64,000 nt of DNA from Palsa-504 sp963790065 (GTDB lineage: Bacteria > Actinomycetota > Actinomycetes > Streptosporangiales > Streptosporangiaceae): NCBI GenBank assembly GCA_963790065.1, contig CAWBNK010000024.1, forward strand, positions 1 through 64,000, written 5' to 3'. The notes beneath the pieces are model-generated. The model was not told where the DNA came from, made no database searches, and saw nothing but the letters and a program-made list of their open reading frames with translations. Position numbers and translations under genes: made by a program. Every line of letters starts with the position of its first letter. Position 1 is the first letter of the stretch. Positions 38,167 through 46,275 of this stretch are shown in pieces.

Positions 38167-38900
38167 CCGCGGGCAGCCGGTCGCAGCCCGCGCCCGCCAT
38201 CCCCGCCGGGCCGGGGCCGGCCTGGCTGCGGGAGCTGTTCGTGGCGGCGGCCGCGGCGGAGACCGAACCGTACGCCCGGCCGCCCGCCACCGGCGGCCGG
38301 GCCTCAGCCGTGCTCGTCCTGTTCGGTGCTGGCCCCGACGGTCCCGACCTGCTGTTCATCCAGCGCAGTGACGACCTGCGGCTGCACGCGGGCCAGCCCG
38401 CCTTTCCGGGCGGCGCCATCGACGCCACCGACTCCGGCCCGGTGGCCGCGGCGCTGCGGGAGGCGGCCGAGGAAGTCGGCGTCGACCCGGACGGCGTCGA
38501 CATCGTCGGCACGCTGCCCGAGCTGTTCATCCCGCGCACCGGCTTCCGGGTCGTCCCGGTACTGGCCTGGTGGCGCGAGCCCGGCCCGGTCGCGCCCGTG
38601 GACCTGGCCGAGGTGGCCGCGGTGGAGCGGATCGGCGTCAGCGAGCTGACCGATCCCGCCGCCCGGGTGGTGGTCCGGGTGCCGGACGGGCAGACCACCC
38701 CGGCGTTCCGGGTCAGGGGCCTGCTGATCTGGGGATTCACCGCCCTGCTGGTCGACCGCCTGCTCGCGCTGGCCGGCTGGGAGCGGCCCTGGTCGCCCGC
38801 CGAGGTGATCGACTGGGCACCTGGTCCGGGCGGGCCAGGAAGTGCGGAAAACGCTATACGGTTAGGGTCGTGCACGGAGATGTGCTCGACCTTATCTTGA
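38163..38900 (+). CDS. Nudix hydrolase, CoA-pyrophosphatase-like
   Basis: GTG 38163 overlaps the nth stop. The 245-residue product has LLFIQRSDDLRLHAGQPAFP and the Nudix box GGAIDATD...ALREAAEEVGV, the CoA pyrophosphatase (YeaB/NUDT8) pattern; the usual first Glu of the box is Asp. It would cleave CoA or its derivatives to a 4'-phosphopantetheine product. Its last 31 bases overlap the start of marP. The M. tuberculosis neighbour Rv3672c is the corresponding gene. Confidence 0.88.
   Translation: MTAGSRSQPAPAIPAGPGPAWLRELFVAAAAAETEPYARPPATGGRASAVLVLFGAGPDGPDLLFIQRSDDLRLHAGQPAFPGGAIDATDSGPVAAALREAAEEVGVDPDGVDIVGTLPELFIPRTGFRVVPVLAWWREPGPVAPVDLAEVAAVERIGVSELTDPAARVVVRVPDGQTTPAFRVRGLLIWGFTALLVDRLLALAGWERPWSPAEVIDWAPGPGGPGSAENAIRLGSCTEMCSTLS
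38855..38869 (+). promoter_or_regulatory. Possible leaderless promoter of marP
   Basis: TATACG at 38855-38860 ends nine bases before GTG 38870 and the start has no ribosome site. It lies inside the 3' end of the Nudix gene, so marP can be made independently of the upstream operon. No good -35 hexamer is visible. Confidence 0.4.
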
Positions 38901-40066
38901 TCGTGGTTGTCGCCGCGTTCGCCGTGTCCGGGTACCGGCAGGGCTTCATCGTCGGCGTGCTCAGCTTTTTCGGCTTCGTGGGCGGCGCGCTGCTGGGCGC
39001 GGAGTTCGGGCCGAGCATCTCCCGGGCCCTGGTCGGCGGCCAGACCCAGCAGGATGTCATCGCCGTAGTGCTGCTGGTCAGCTTCGCCGTGATCGGCCAG
39101 TTCATCGCCTCGTCGATCGGGGCGGCCATGCGGTCCACGGTCACCTGGCACTCGGCCACGGTGCTTGATTCGGTCGGCGGCTCGGTGGTCAGCATGCTGT
39201 CGGTGCTGCTGATCGCCTGGGTGGTCGGGTCCGTGCTGATCGAGTCGCCGTTCCCCGTGGTCGACTCGCAGGTCAACAACTCGATCGTGCTCGGGGGCCT
39301 GGACAAGTTCATGCCGTCGCCGGCCCGGACCATGTTCTCTGACTTCCGCAGGCTGCTGGCCAGCAACAGCACCTACGCCGAGGTGTTCAGCGGGATCGGC
39401 GCGGAGCGCATCCTGGCCATCCCCGCCCCCGATCCCGCCGTGCTCGACAGCCCGGGATTCCTGGCCGCCCGCTCCAGCGTGGTGAAGATCCAGGGGGTGG
39501 CGCCCGGCTGCCAGCGCTCCATCGAGGGCTCGGGCTTCGTCATCTCACCGCAGCACGTGCTCACCAACGCGCACGTGGTGGCGGGCGTGACCGCGGATCA
39601 GACCGTCACCACCGACACCGGTTCGCACTACAGCGCCATTGTGGTCTTCTACGACCCGCAGATCGACGTGGCCATCTTGGATGTCCCAGGACTCGACCTG
39701 ACGCCGCTGCACTTGGCCGGGCCGGCCAATCCGGGTGACAACGCGGTCGTGGCCGGCTACCCCCTGGACGCCATGGACCTGCACACGGTGGCGGCCAGGA
39801 TCGGCGGCGTCCAGGACGCCGAAGGACCCAACATCTACGAGACCAGCACCGTCACCCGCCAGATCTACGAGATACGGGCCGTGGTCGAGTCGGGTAACTC
39901 GGGCGGCCCGCTGCTGTCGCCGGCCGGAACCGTGGACGGGGTGGTGTTCGCCGCGGCGGTCGGCGTGAACGACACCGGCTTCGCCCTGACCGCCGCCCAG
40001 GTATCCGCCGACGCCGCGGCGGGCGAGCACATGACCTCGGCCGTCTCTACTTCTTCCTGTGACTAA
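38870..40066 (+). CDS. marP: MarP-like membrane serine protease (CvpA-trypsin fusion)
   Basis: A 398-residue protein. The N-terminal CvpA-like part has four membrane helices (LDLILIVVVAAFAVSGYRQG, VLSFFGFVGGALLG, VIAVVLLVSFAVIG, VVSMLSVLLIAWVVG). A periplasmic chymotrypsin-fold protease follows with His in TNAHVV, Asp in DPQIDVAILD and Ser in ESGNSGGPLL. In M. tuberculosis MarP is needed for acid resistance and cleaves the peptidoglycan hydrolase RipA. A cysteine before the protease domain and one at the C-terminus may form the redox-controlled disulphide. Confidence 0.92.
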   Translation: MHGDVLDLILIVVVAAFAVSGYRQGFIVGVLSFFGFVGGALLGAEFGPSISRALVGGQTQQDVIAVVLLVSFAVIGQFIASSIGAAMRSTVTWHSATVLDSVGGSVVSMLSVLLIAWVVGSVLIESPFPVVDSQVNNSIVLGGLDKFMPSPARTMFSDFRRLLASNSTYAEVFSGIGAERILAIPAPDPAVLDSPGFLAARSSVVKIQGVAPGCQRSIEGSGFVISPQHVLTNAHVVAGVTADQTVTTDTGSHYSAIVVFYDPQIDVAILDVPGLDLTPLHLAGPANPGDNAVVAGYPLDAMDLHTVAARIGGVQDAEGPNIYETSTVTRQIYEIRAVVESGNSGGPLLSPAGTVDGVVFAAAVGVNDTGFALTAAQVSADAAAGEHMTSAVSTSSCD

Positions 40067-40576
40067 CGTCCCGGCGGTCAGCAGCCCCGGCCGCAGGTCG
40101 CTCGCCGGCAGGCGGTCCAGCCCGTCCCGTTCGATCCGGGCCGCGAGGTCGTCCGACGTGGCCAGGAAGCCGGCCACGTCAATGCCGTACGGATGGTCAC
40201 CGTCCGGGGCGAGCCCGCCCTGGTCCCGGTAGGCCTGGACCCGCTGGGCACCGCGCCGTAGCAAGGTCACGGCGCCGCGGGCGTTGCCCCGGTGGGCGTG
40301 GGTCAGCCCGACCGCGATCTGGGCTAGTCCCTGCCACAGGTCGCGTTCGGCGGGCGGACCGGACTTCCACGATGCCTCGAGTACCTCGTGGGCGTGGAAG
40401 GGCCGCCCGGCGCGCAGCATCTGATCGGCCAGCCGGGCCGCCTCAGGTCCGGAGAGCACCAGGTCGTCGGGCACCGTGGCCGCGCCGGTATCGCCGCGGC
40501 GGTCTAGCGGCCGACCCAGCGCGTCGCGCGGCCGGGCGTTCCTGGGCCGGCCAGCCGGATCACGGTCCCGCGTCAC
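39545..40576 (-). CDS. DUF309 protein with open frame running antisense to marP
   Basis: GTG 40576 overlaps the upstream hydrolase stop (GTGA). Residues about 40-130 carry the DUF309 pattern (EAARLADQMLRAGRPFHAHE, HEVLEASWK, LWQGLAQIAVGLTHAHRGN, ARGAVTLLRRG). This small helical domain has an unknown role. The normal end should be near 40,070-40,100, but the frame has no stop until 39,545, so the last 170 or so residues would be antisense to the marP protease domain. A lost stop or a one-base error near 40,080 is likely; other frames stop there at once. Confidence 0.7.
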   Translation of the reverse strand: MTRDRDPAGRPRNARPRDALGRPLDRRGDTGAATVPDDLVLSGPEAARLADQMLRAGRPFHAHEVLEASWKSGPPAERDLWQGLAQIAVGLTHAHRGNARGAVTLLRRGAQRVQAYRDQGGLAPDGDHPYGIDVAGFLATSDDLAARIERDGLDRLPASDLRPGLLTAGTLVTGRSRDGRGHVLARRGVGGYLGGGQGEAGVVHADRRGEHHPVHGSGRRQQRAARVTRLDHGPYLVDLAGDGAGLVDVGSFGVLDAADPGRHRVQVHGVQGVAGHDRVVTRIGRPGQVQRRQVESWDIQDGHVDLRVVEDHNGAVVRTGVGGDGLIRGHARHHVRVGEHVLR

Positions 40577-41496
40577 CGCTCCGGTTCCGGGTCGGCCAGC
40601 CAGCCGCGCAGCTCGGTGTTGAAGGCGTCCGGGCGCTCTTCGTGCGGGAAATGCCCCGCGCCGTCCAGCACCTTCCACCGGTAGGGCCCGTCCACGTACC
40701 GCCCGGCGCCGCGCGCGGTCCTGGGCAGCACGCAGGAATCCAGCGCGCCGTGCAGGTGCAGGGTCGGGACCTGGATCGGCGTGCGCATGCGCCGCGCGTA
40801 GCGCATGCCGTCCGGGCGCAGGGTGCTGCGCATCAGCCAGCGCTGATACTCGAGCGCCGAATGGGCCACCGAGGGGATCCGCATGGCCTGGGCGTAGACC
40901 TCCTCGGTCGCCAGGTCCGGCCAGCCCGGCGCCGACCAGGCCTCCAGCAGCTGACCCACCCGCCGGGCACCGTTCTTGACCAGCTGCCGCTCCGGGTACA
41001 TGGGCAGCTGGAAGCCGAACGCGTAACCGCTCCGGCGGCCCTGGCCGAGCGGGTCGGCCAGCAGCGCGGACCGCAGCCGCAGCGGGTGGGCCATCGAGAC
41101 CACGGCCAGCCGCGCGGCGACCTTGGGGTAGTAGACGCCGAGCGTCCAGGCGACCAGCCCGCCCCAGCCGTGCCCGACCACGATCGCGTTCGCCTCGCCC
41201 AGGGACCGCACCAGCCCGGCGGCATCGGCGGCCGCCGTGACCAGGTCGTAGCCGCGGGGCGGCTTGTCGCTGCCGCCGTAGCCGCGCAGGTCGACGGCTA
41301 CGGCCCGGAAGCCGGCCGCGGGCAGCCACTCCAGCTGGTGCCGCCAGGTCCACCAGAATTCGGGAAAGCCGTGCAGCAGGAGCACCAGGGGCCCGTCGCC
41401 GGCTTCGGCGATATGAAAACGGGTCCCGTTGGCGCTGACCGATCGGTGGCTCCACGGCCCGGCGATCTGAACCGCGGCATCCGCGTTCACCGCCAT
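40573..41496 (-). CDS. Epoxide-hydrolase-like alpha/beta hydrolase with Gly at nucleophile position
   Basis: A 307-residue protein with LLLHGFPEFWWTWRHQL, VAVDLRGYGGSDKPP and the C-terminal His in DGAGHFPHEERPD, the EphE-type fold. In the nucleophile elbow, VGHGWGG places Gly110 where epoxide hydrolases have Asp (usually GHDWGG), so classical hydrolysis would be impossible. Either it is a pseudoenzyme or it uses another residue. In M. tuberculosis ephE also sits beside marP. The ATG is 41496; the holin-like gene is 12 bases upstream. Confidence 0.82.
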   Translation of the reverse strand: MAVNADAAVQIAGPWSHRSVSANGTRFHIAEAGDGPLVLLLHGFPEFWWTWRHQLEWLPAAGFRAVAVDLRGYGGSDKPPRGYDLVTAAADAAGLVRSLGEANAIVVGHGWGGLVAWTLGVYYPKVAARLAVVSMAHPLRLRSALLADPLGQGRRSGYAFGFQLPMYPERQLVKNGARRVGQLLEAWSAPGWPDLATEEVYAQAMRIPSVAHSALEYQRWLMRSTLRPDGMRYARRMRTPIQVPTLHLHGALDSCVLPRTARGAGRYVDGPYRWKVLDGAGHFPHEERPDAFNTELRGWLADPEPER

Positions 41497-41508
41497 CAGG
41501 AGGTCACC

Positions 41509-42000
41509 TCACCGCGACCTGCGCGCGGCGATCTCGGGCTGGCCGTCGCGGTCGATCTCGGGCTGCTGGCCGTTCAGGCTGGCCTTGGGCTGCTCGCCGT
41601 CCCCGCGCAGCACGCCGAGGTCTTCGGTTACCGACTCCCTGGTCCGGCGCAGGCCGGACAGGTGCCGCACCTTCAGCACGGCAATCAGCACCGCCGTCCC
41701 GGCCAGCAGCACCGCCACCCCGGCCACGATGAGGAAGGCCGCCCAGGTCCAGATGCCCAGGGCGACCAGTCCGAAGGCGAACGCGAAGCAGAGCAGGACT
41801 AGTACCAGGCAGCCGACGAAGGCCGCCACGCCGCCCAGCGCCGCGGCCAGCCCGACCCGGCGCACGTCGCCCTTGAGCTCGGTCTTAGCCAGGTCGATCT
41901 CGTAGCGGACGAGCTGAGAGATGTCTTTGGCAGCCGATGCCACCAGATCCCCGAGTGACTGGTCACTGCCTGCCGGTCCCGGCGTTTCGCTGCGGACCAT
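41509..42000 (-). CDS. Putative actinobacterial holin-X family membrane protein
   Basis: A 163-residue protein with an amphipathic N-terminal helix (LGDLVASAAKDISQLVRYEI, DLAKTELKGD), two close hydrophobic helices (LAAALGGVAAFVGCLVLVLL and WAAFLIVAGVAVLLAGTAVL) and a charged tail. This is the phage-holin-family (holin-X) pattern found chromosomally in most actinomycetes and beside ephE in Mycobacterium (Rv3669). It is not evidence of a prophage. The start has GAGAGAGG upstream. Confidence 0.8.
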   Translation of the reverse strand: MVRSETPGPAGSDQSLGDLVASAAKDISQLVRYEIDLAKTELKGDVRRVGLAAALGGVAAFVGCLVLVLLCFAFAFGLVALGIWTWAAFLIVAGVAVLLAGTAVLIAVLKVRHLSGLRRTRESVTEDLGVLRGDGEQPKASLNGQQPEIDRDGQPEIAARRSR

Positions 42001-42222
42001 CGTGCCTCTCTCCCGTCATGCCCGGCCGCTGACGCCCAGGCTGGCGCAGTCCGGCCAGGACCAAGGCTAACGTTCCCGCTGGCCGGCGTGGTTGCACCGG
42101 GGCCGGCGCGGCGTTTCTCGCTCTGCGAGGGGACTACCGCGATGTGTCGCGATTCGCCTGATATGGTGCCACGATTCCGGCGGGAGGTCCAAGCGGGCCG
42201 CCCGATAGGCCCGGAAAAGCAA

Positions 42223-42247
42223 GCGGCGCCCCTGGCCGGGGCGCCGC
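42223..42247. terminator. GC-rich hairpin
   Basis: A perfect 10-base stem (GCGGCGCCCC arm, 42223-42232 with 42238-42247) encloses a five-base loop TGGCC. No U tract follows. It could terminate transcripts entering the intergenic region from either side. Confidence 0.6.
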
Positions 42248-42595
42248 CGCGCAGCACGTCATTCCTGGCTACCAAGCGTGCACCTTCTTTGTCAGTCAGG
42301 CTGGCCGAACTTGTCGCCGGAGCGACTACCGTCGGCCTGACCTGGGCTGACACGCCTCCCGCGGCTGGTCGCGCGTGGGTACCTGGCTGCCGTGCCCGGA
42401 CGTTCTGTAGTCCGTACCACCGTTCTACGACTAAATCGCGGGCCTGAGAAGACCTGGCGTGTAACCAATTCGTGATCTGAATCAGTTCTGCTGATCACAT
42501 GCCGTTAACTTGTGGCTCGACCGATCTTTGGGGACCGATGTTTACCGGCAAAGACGCACGTACCGGAACAAAGGCGGTACGGCGGCAGAAAGGAG

Positions 42596-42628
42596 GCGGC
42601 CCCCGCCGGGGGGGAGAGCGGGGGCCGC
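42596..42628. terminator. GC-rich hairpin
   Basis: A perfect 11-base stem (GCGGCCCCCGC, 42596-42606 with 42618-42628) encloses an 11-base G-rich loop. It lies about 40 bases before the AT-rich promoter-like patch. A terminator or a structured leader is possible; there is no U tract. Confidence 0.6.
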
Positions 42629-42721
42629 ACGCACGGTCCGGCCCTGGGGGGGAGGCCGGCTCCGTCCTTATATTAAAGCTTATAGCCGCAGGGCTCCCGA
42701 ATCGACCACTGGGAGGCCCCA

Positions 42722-42845
42722 ATGCAGCTTTCAGCCAAAGAAATTGAAGCATATCCGTCGTGCCCGTGAACAGTGTTATCCGAAGATCGTTACCCACTGG
42801 TACGACTTATCAGCTGCTGAGACCGGGTACGTGGACGGTCTGTAA
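42722..42845 (+). CDS. Possible small protein gene with internal frame change
   Basis: ATG 42722 has GGGAGG six bases upstream and begins MQLSAKEIEAYPSCP, stopping at TGA 42767-42769. In the neighbouring frame the sequence continues as KHIRRAREQCYPKIVTHWYD and LSAAETGYVDGL to TAA 42845, a well-formed hydrophilic peptide. Moving from the first frame to the second at GAAATTGAAG (about 42,742-42,751) would give one protein of about 40 residues. An AT-rich promoter-like patch lies 37 bases upstream. This could be a sequencing slip, a programmed shift or chance; I recognise no family. Confidence 0.35.
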
Positions 42846-42958
42846 CCGCTTACGAGGTCCGCGAACAAACGGCGCTGAAGGCCCTACTCGTCGTGAGTGT
42901 ACCGTGTCAGGCTGTTCGGGGCTTTGGTGAGCAGCGAGCCTAGTGTTCCCTGTGATAC

Positions 42959-45316
42959 TTATGTCGCGAATCTGAGCAGGGTGTCGAGGAGCGCGACCGC
43001 GCCTGGCTTGGACAGCGGGTGATTAGCGTTGCCGCATTTCGGTGACTGGACGCAGGACGGGCAGCCCGCCTCGCACTCGCAGCCCGATATGGCCTGACAG
43101 GTGGCGCTCAGCCAGTCCCGGGCGGCCTGGAAGCCGCGCTCGGCGAACCCGGCCCCTCCGTCGCAGCCGTCGTAGACGAAGACGGTGAGCCGTCCCGTGG
43201 CCGGATGCAGGTCAGCGGAGACTCCGCCGATGTCCCATCGGTCGCAGGTAGCGAACAGCGGCAGCAGGCCGATGCACGCGTGCTCCGCGGCGTGGGCCGC
43301 GCCGCCCAGGTCGGTTCCCGCCGCGGCCAGCCAGTCGCGCGCGCCTGCCGCGAGCGTCCACCAGACCGCCCGGGTGAGCAGGTGCCGCGGCGGCAGGTCC
43401 AGCGGGGTATCGCCGATCGGGGTCCCGGTGTCGGCCCGGCGCCTGGTGTAACCCACCACCTGGCGGGTCACCTGGACGTCGCCGAACACCACCTCGCCCC
43501 CGGCCCACGTGGTGCGGCGCAGTTCGCCCCGCACCTCGATCTCGGTCACGTCCCGGGCCGTGGTGGTGTAGCCGAGCTCGCACGGCTCCACCAGCGCCAC
43601 CCGGTCGGCCAGGTCCAGGCAGCCGACCAGGTAGCTATCGCCCTGGTGCACGTAGACCGCCCCCTCGTGCACCAGCAGCTGGGCGGACGGCTCGTCCACC
43701 GTGCCCACCAGCCGGCCGGTGGTCTCCTCCACGACCCGGACCGGCGCGGCGCCCGCCCCGCGCAGGCCGGCCCGGGCGGGGCTGCGGCGCATGCTGTACC
43801 AGCCCGCCTGCCGCCGGCGCAGCCGGCCGGACCGGACCAGCTCGTCCACCACCGGCCGGGCCGCCGGGCCGAAGGTGTCCAGGTCCTGCTCGGTGAGGGC
43901 CAGCTCGGCCGCGGCCGAGCACAGGTGCGGCGCCAGCACGTACGGGTTGCCCGGGTCGAGCACGGTGGCTTCCACCGGGTGCCGCAGCAGGATCTCGGGG
44001 TGGCGGACCAGGTAGGTGTCCAGCGGGTCGTCGCGGGCGATGAGCACGGCGGCGGCGCTCTGGCCGCTGCGCCCGGCCCGGCCCGCCTGCTGCCACAGCG
44101 ACGCCCAGGTGCCCGGCCAGCCCGCGATAAGCACCGCGTCGAGCCCGGTGATGTTGACGCCCAGCTCGAGCGCGGTGGTGGTGGCCAGGCCGATCAGGCG
44201 GCCGTCGCTGAGCGCCGCCTCCAGGTTGCGCCGGTCCTCGGGCAGGTAGCCCGACCGGTACGCGGCCACCCTCGACTCGCCCGGCCCGGCGGACTCGGTC
44301 GTGCCGAGCGACCGGCGGGCGGCCAGGGCGACCGCCTCGGCGCCGCGGCGGGACCTGATGAAGGCCAGGGTCGGCACGTTCTCGCCCACCAGCCGGGCCA
44401 GCAGGTCCGCGGCCTGCGCGGTGGCCGTGCGGCGCAGCCTGGCCCCGGCCTCGCCCCGGGCGTCGGTCAGCGGCGGCTCCCACAGCGCGAAGGCCAGCGG
44501 CCCCCGCGGCGAACCGTCCTCGGTCACCTCCTCGGCCTCCAGCCCGGTCAGCAGCCGGGCACAGGTGCCTGGCGCGCCGACCGTGGCGGAGGCGAGCATG
44601 AATACCGGCCGCGGCGCCGCACCCGGCGGAGCATGATGCGCCACCACCCGGCGCAGCCGCCGCAGCACCTGTCCCACGTGCGAGCCGAACACCCCCCGGT
44701 ACCCGTGGCACTCGTCGATGATCACGTAGCGCAGCCTGCCGAGGAATCCCGACCAGCGCACGTGCCTGGGCAGCAGCGACTGGTGCAGCATGTCCGGGGT
44801 CGTCAGCAGGTACCTGGCGTGGCTGCGCGCCCAGTCCCGTTCGGCCCGGGTGGAGTCGCCGTCGAAGACGGCGGCCTGCACCCCGGGCAGGCCCAGGGAC
44901 CGGATCGCGGCCAGCTGATCGGCCGCCAGCGCCTTGGTGGGCGTGATGTACAGCACGGTCTCCCCGGCCAGGACCGACGTGAGGGCCGGCATCAGGTAGC
45001 CGAGCGACTTGCCCGACGCCGCCCCGGTGGAGATGATCACGTTCCGGCCTGCCTGGGCGTGCCCCGCGGCGGCGGCCTGGTGCGACCAGGGCGCGCGGAT
45101 GCCGCGGCCGGCGAAGGCGTCGACGATCTCGGCGGGCAGCCACTGCGGCCACGGCACCTCGTGCCCGGCCCGGGCCGGGATGTGCTCGACGTGGACGGGA
45201 CGGCCCGCCCGGGTGTCGCCCAGCAGGATGCCCAGCGCGCGGTTGCCCGCCGGAGCGGCGGGTACAGGAGGCGGGAAGTCTCCCGTGCGCGGGGAAATGT
45301 CCGTGATGGTCGACAC
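42959..45316 (-). CDS. MrfA-like DEAD/DEAH-box helicase with DUF1998 domain
   Basis: A 785-residue superfamily 2 helicase. The ATPase motifs are STGAASGKSLGYL (Walker A), TPTKALAADQ, TTPDMLHQS, IIDECHGYRG (motif II, DECH) and SATVG, with QQAGRAGRSGQ as motif VI. The C-terminal DUF1998 region has the four-cysteine cluster CECEAGCPSCVQSPKCGN that binds zinc in MrfA. MrfA is a 3'-5' helicase for mitomycin-type DNA damage in Bacillus subtilis; the actinobacterial homologue is Rv3649-like. The ATG is 45316. Confidence 0.92.
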   Translation of the reverse strand: MSTITDISPRTGDFPPPVPAAPAGNRALGILLGDTRAGRPVHVEHIPARAGHEVPWPQWLPAEIVDAFAGRGIRAPWSHQAAAAGHAQAGRNVIISTGAASGKSLGYLMPALTSVLAGETVLYITPTKALAADQLAAIRSLGLPGVQAAVFDGDSTRAERDWARSHARYLLTTPDMLHQSLLPRHVRWSGFLGRLRYVIIDECHGYRGVFGSHVGQVLRRLRRVVAHHAPPGAAPRPVFMLASATVGAPGTCARLLTGLEAEEVTEDGSPRGPLAFALWEPPLTDARGEAGARLRRTATAQAADLLARLVGENVPTLAFIRSRRGAEAVALAARRSLGTTESAGPGESRVAAYRSGYLPEDRRNLEAALSDGRLIGLATTTALELGVNITGLDAVLIAGWPGTWASLWQQAGRAGRSGQSAAAVLIARDDPLDTYLVRHPEILLRHPVEATVLDPGNPYVLAPHLCSAAAELALTEQDLDTFGPAARPVVDELVRSGRLRRRQAGWYSMRRSPARAGLRGAGAAPVRVVEETTGRLVGTVDEPSAQLLVHEGAVYVHQGDSYLVGCLDLADRVALVEPCELGYTTTARDVTEIEVRGELRRTTWAGGEVVFGDVQVTRQVVGYTRRRADTGTPIGDTPLDLPPRHLLTRAVWWTLAAGARDWLAAAGTDLGGAAHAAEHACIGLLPLFATCDRWDIGGVSADLHPATGRLTVFVYDGCDGGAGFAERGFQAARDWLSATCQAISGCECEAGCPSCVQSPKCGNANHPLSKPGAVALLDTLLRFAT

Positions 45317-45481
45317 AGCTTTTCAGTGTCTCACTCGTTGGGGGATGCCCGGAGGCATGATTTCGTATAGACATGACACCGGAGCGTGGTTGAATGCCGC
45401 ACAGGATCACGCCCCGGGTACAGGCTACGACGCCCGGCGGCGGGACTTTGAGATGACGCCGTGATGGCGCAGGAGGATTTT
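45317..45481. promoter_or_regulatory. bldG upstream region
   Basis: The 165 bases between the divergent helicase and bldG starts contain a TATAGA hexamer at about 45,367 and other short AT-rich patches. These could hold promoters for both genes. No operator repeat was found. Confidence 0.4.
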
Positions 45482-45832
45482 GTGGATCTGAAGCTGGGTC
45501 ACTACAACAAGGACGGCATCGAGGTCGTCGATGTCGAGGGCGAGATCGATGTGTACACGGCGCCTCGGCTCCGTGAGCTGCTCATCGATCTGGTCAACAA
45601 GAACAACTACCAGCTCGTGGTCAATATGGAGAAGGTCGAGTTCCTGGACTCCACCGGTCTCGGGGTACTGGTAGGCGGGCTGAAGCGGGTCCGCGCCCAC
45701 GACGGCTCGCTGGACCTGGTCTGCACGCAGGAGCGGATACTCAAGATCTTCCGGATCACCGGGCTGACCAAGGTGTTCGGCATCCACGAGACCGTGGACG
45801 AGGCCATCGCGGCCAAGAAGTCCGAGAAGTAG
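45482..45832 (+). CDS. bldG: BldG-type anti-sigma factor antagonist
   Basis: GTG 45482 is chosen because AGGAGG ends five bases upstream; this gives the 116-residue MDLKLGHYN start matching streptomycete BldG rather than the longer frame. The STAS domain includes EGEIDVYTAPRLRELL and the phosphorylation site Ser57 in FLDSTGLGVLVGGLKR, the same position as in Streptomyces BldG. ERILKIFRITGLTKVF is almost diagnostic. It binds anti-sigma factors when unphosphorylated and controls stress and development. The gene next door encodes the probable partner. Confidence 0.95.
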   Translation: MDLKLGHYNKDGIEVVDVEGEIDVYTAPRLRELLIDLVNKNNYQLVVNMEKVEFLDSTGLGVLVGGLKRVRAHDGSLDLVCTQERILKIFRITGLTKVFGIHETVDEAIAAKKSEK

Positions 45833-45852
45833 CGCCGGCTGGGCCCACCGAG

Positions 45853-46275
45853 ATGGCCACCGTTGAAGTAACGTTCACGCCGCTGCCCGCGCACGTTCGT
45901 ACCGCGCGGCTGGTCGCCACCGCGGTGGCGCGGCGCAGCGGGGTGGACGAGGCCCTTCTTGATGAGGTGCGCCTCGCGGTGGGTGAGGCCTGTTCGCGCG
46001 CGGTCGAAGCGCACCGGCGGCACTGCCCGGCCGAACCGGTCAGGATCGAGATGACCGACGCCGACGAGCGGTTCGTGGTGACGGTGAGCGATCACGCACC
46101 GACGCCGTCGGCCAGCCCGCTGGCGCCGGCCCGCGACCTTGACGGCGGGGCGCCCATCCCGGCCGGGTTCGGGCTGGCCGTGATCTCCGGTCTGGCCGAT
46201 GACGTGCGGGTTTCCTCGACCAGTTCCGGGGTGAGCGTCCGGATGAGCTGGCCGTCGGCGGCTGCCCCGGCTTGA
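45853..46275 (+). CDS. RsbW-like ATP-binding anti-sigma factor (ApgA-like)
   Basis: A 140-residue HATPase_c protein directly after bldG, as in Streptomyces (ApgA, SCO3548). HVRTARLVATAVARRSGV and DEVRLAVGEACSRAVEAH form the N-terminal half; the G-box is PAGFGLAVISGLADDV. In the N box EACSRAV has Arg where active kinases have Asn, which co-ordinates magnesium, so kinase activity may be weak or absent. The expected role is to bind sigma factors and BldG. Confidence 0.85.
   Translation: MATVEVTFTPLPAHVRTARLVATAVARRSGVDEALLDEVRLAVGEACSRAVEAHRRHCPAEPVRIEMTDADERFVVTVSDHAPTPSASPLAPARDLDGGAPIPAGFGLAVISGLADDVRVSSTSSGVSVRMSWPSAAAPA

Larger units (their letters stand above)
42001..42958. other. 958-base intergenic region
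   Basis: No conserved protein is seen from the holin-like start to the helicase stop. The region contains two strong hairpins (42223-42247 and 42596-42628), an AT-rich promoter-like patch (CTTATATTAAAGCTTATAG, 42667-42685) and a possible small gene from 42722. Its average GC is lower than the genes on either side. Confidence 0.7.

Noticed and set aside
41509..42000. Possible prophage because of a holin-family gene
   Set aside because: Holin-X proteins are chromosomal in actinomycetes and sit beside ephE and marP in Mycobacterium; no other phage gene is present.
42088..42447. Open frame inside the 958-base intergenic region
   Set aside because: No ribosome site, no family, and it crosses the 42223-42247 hairpin.
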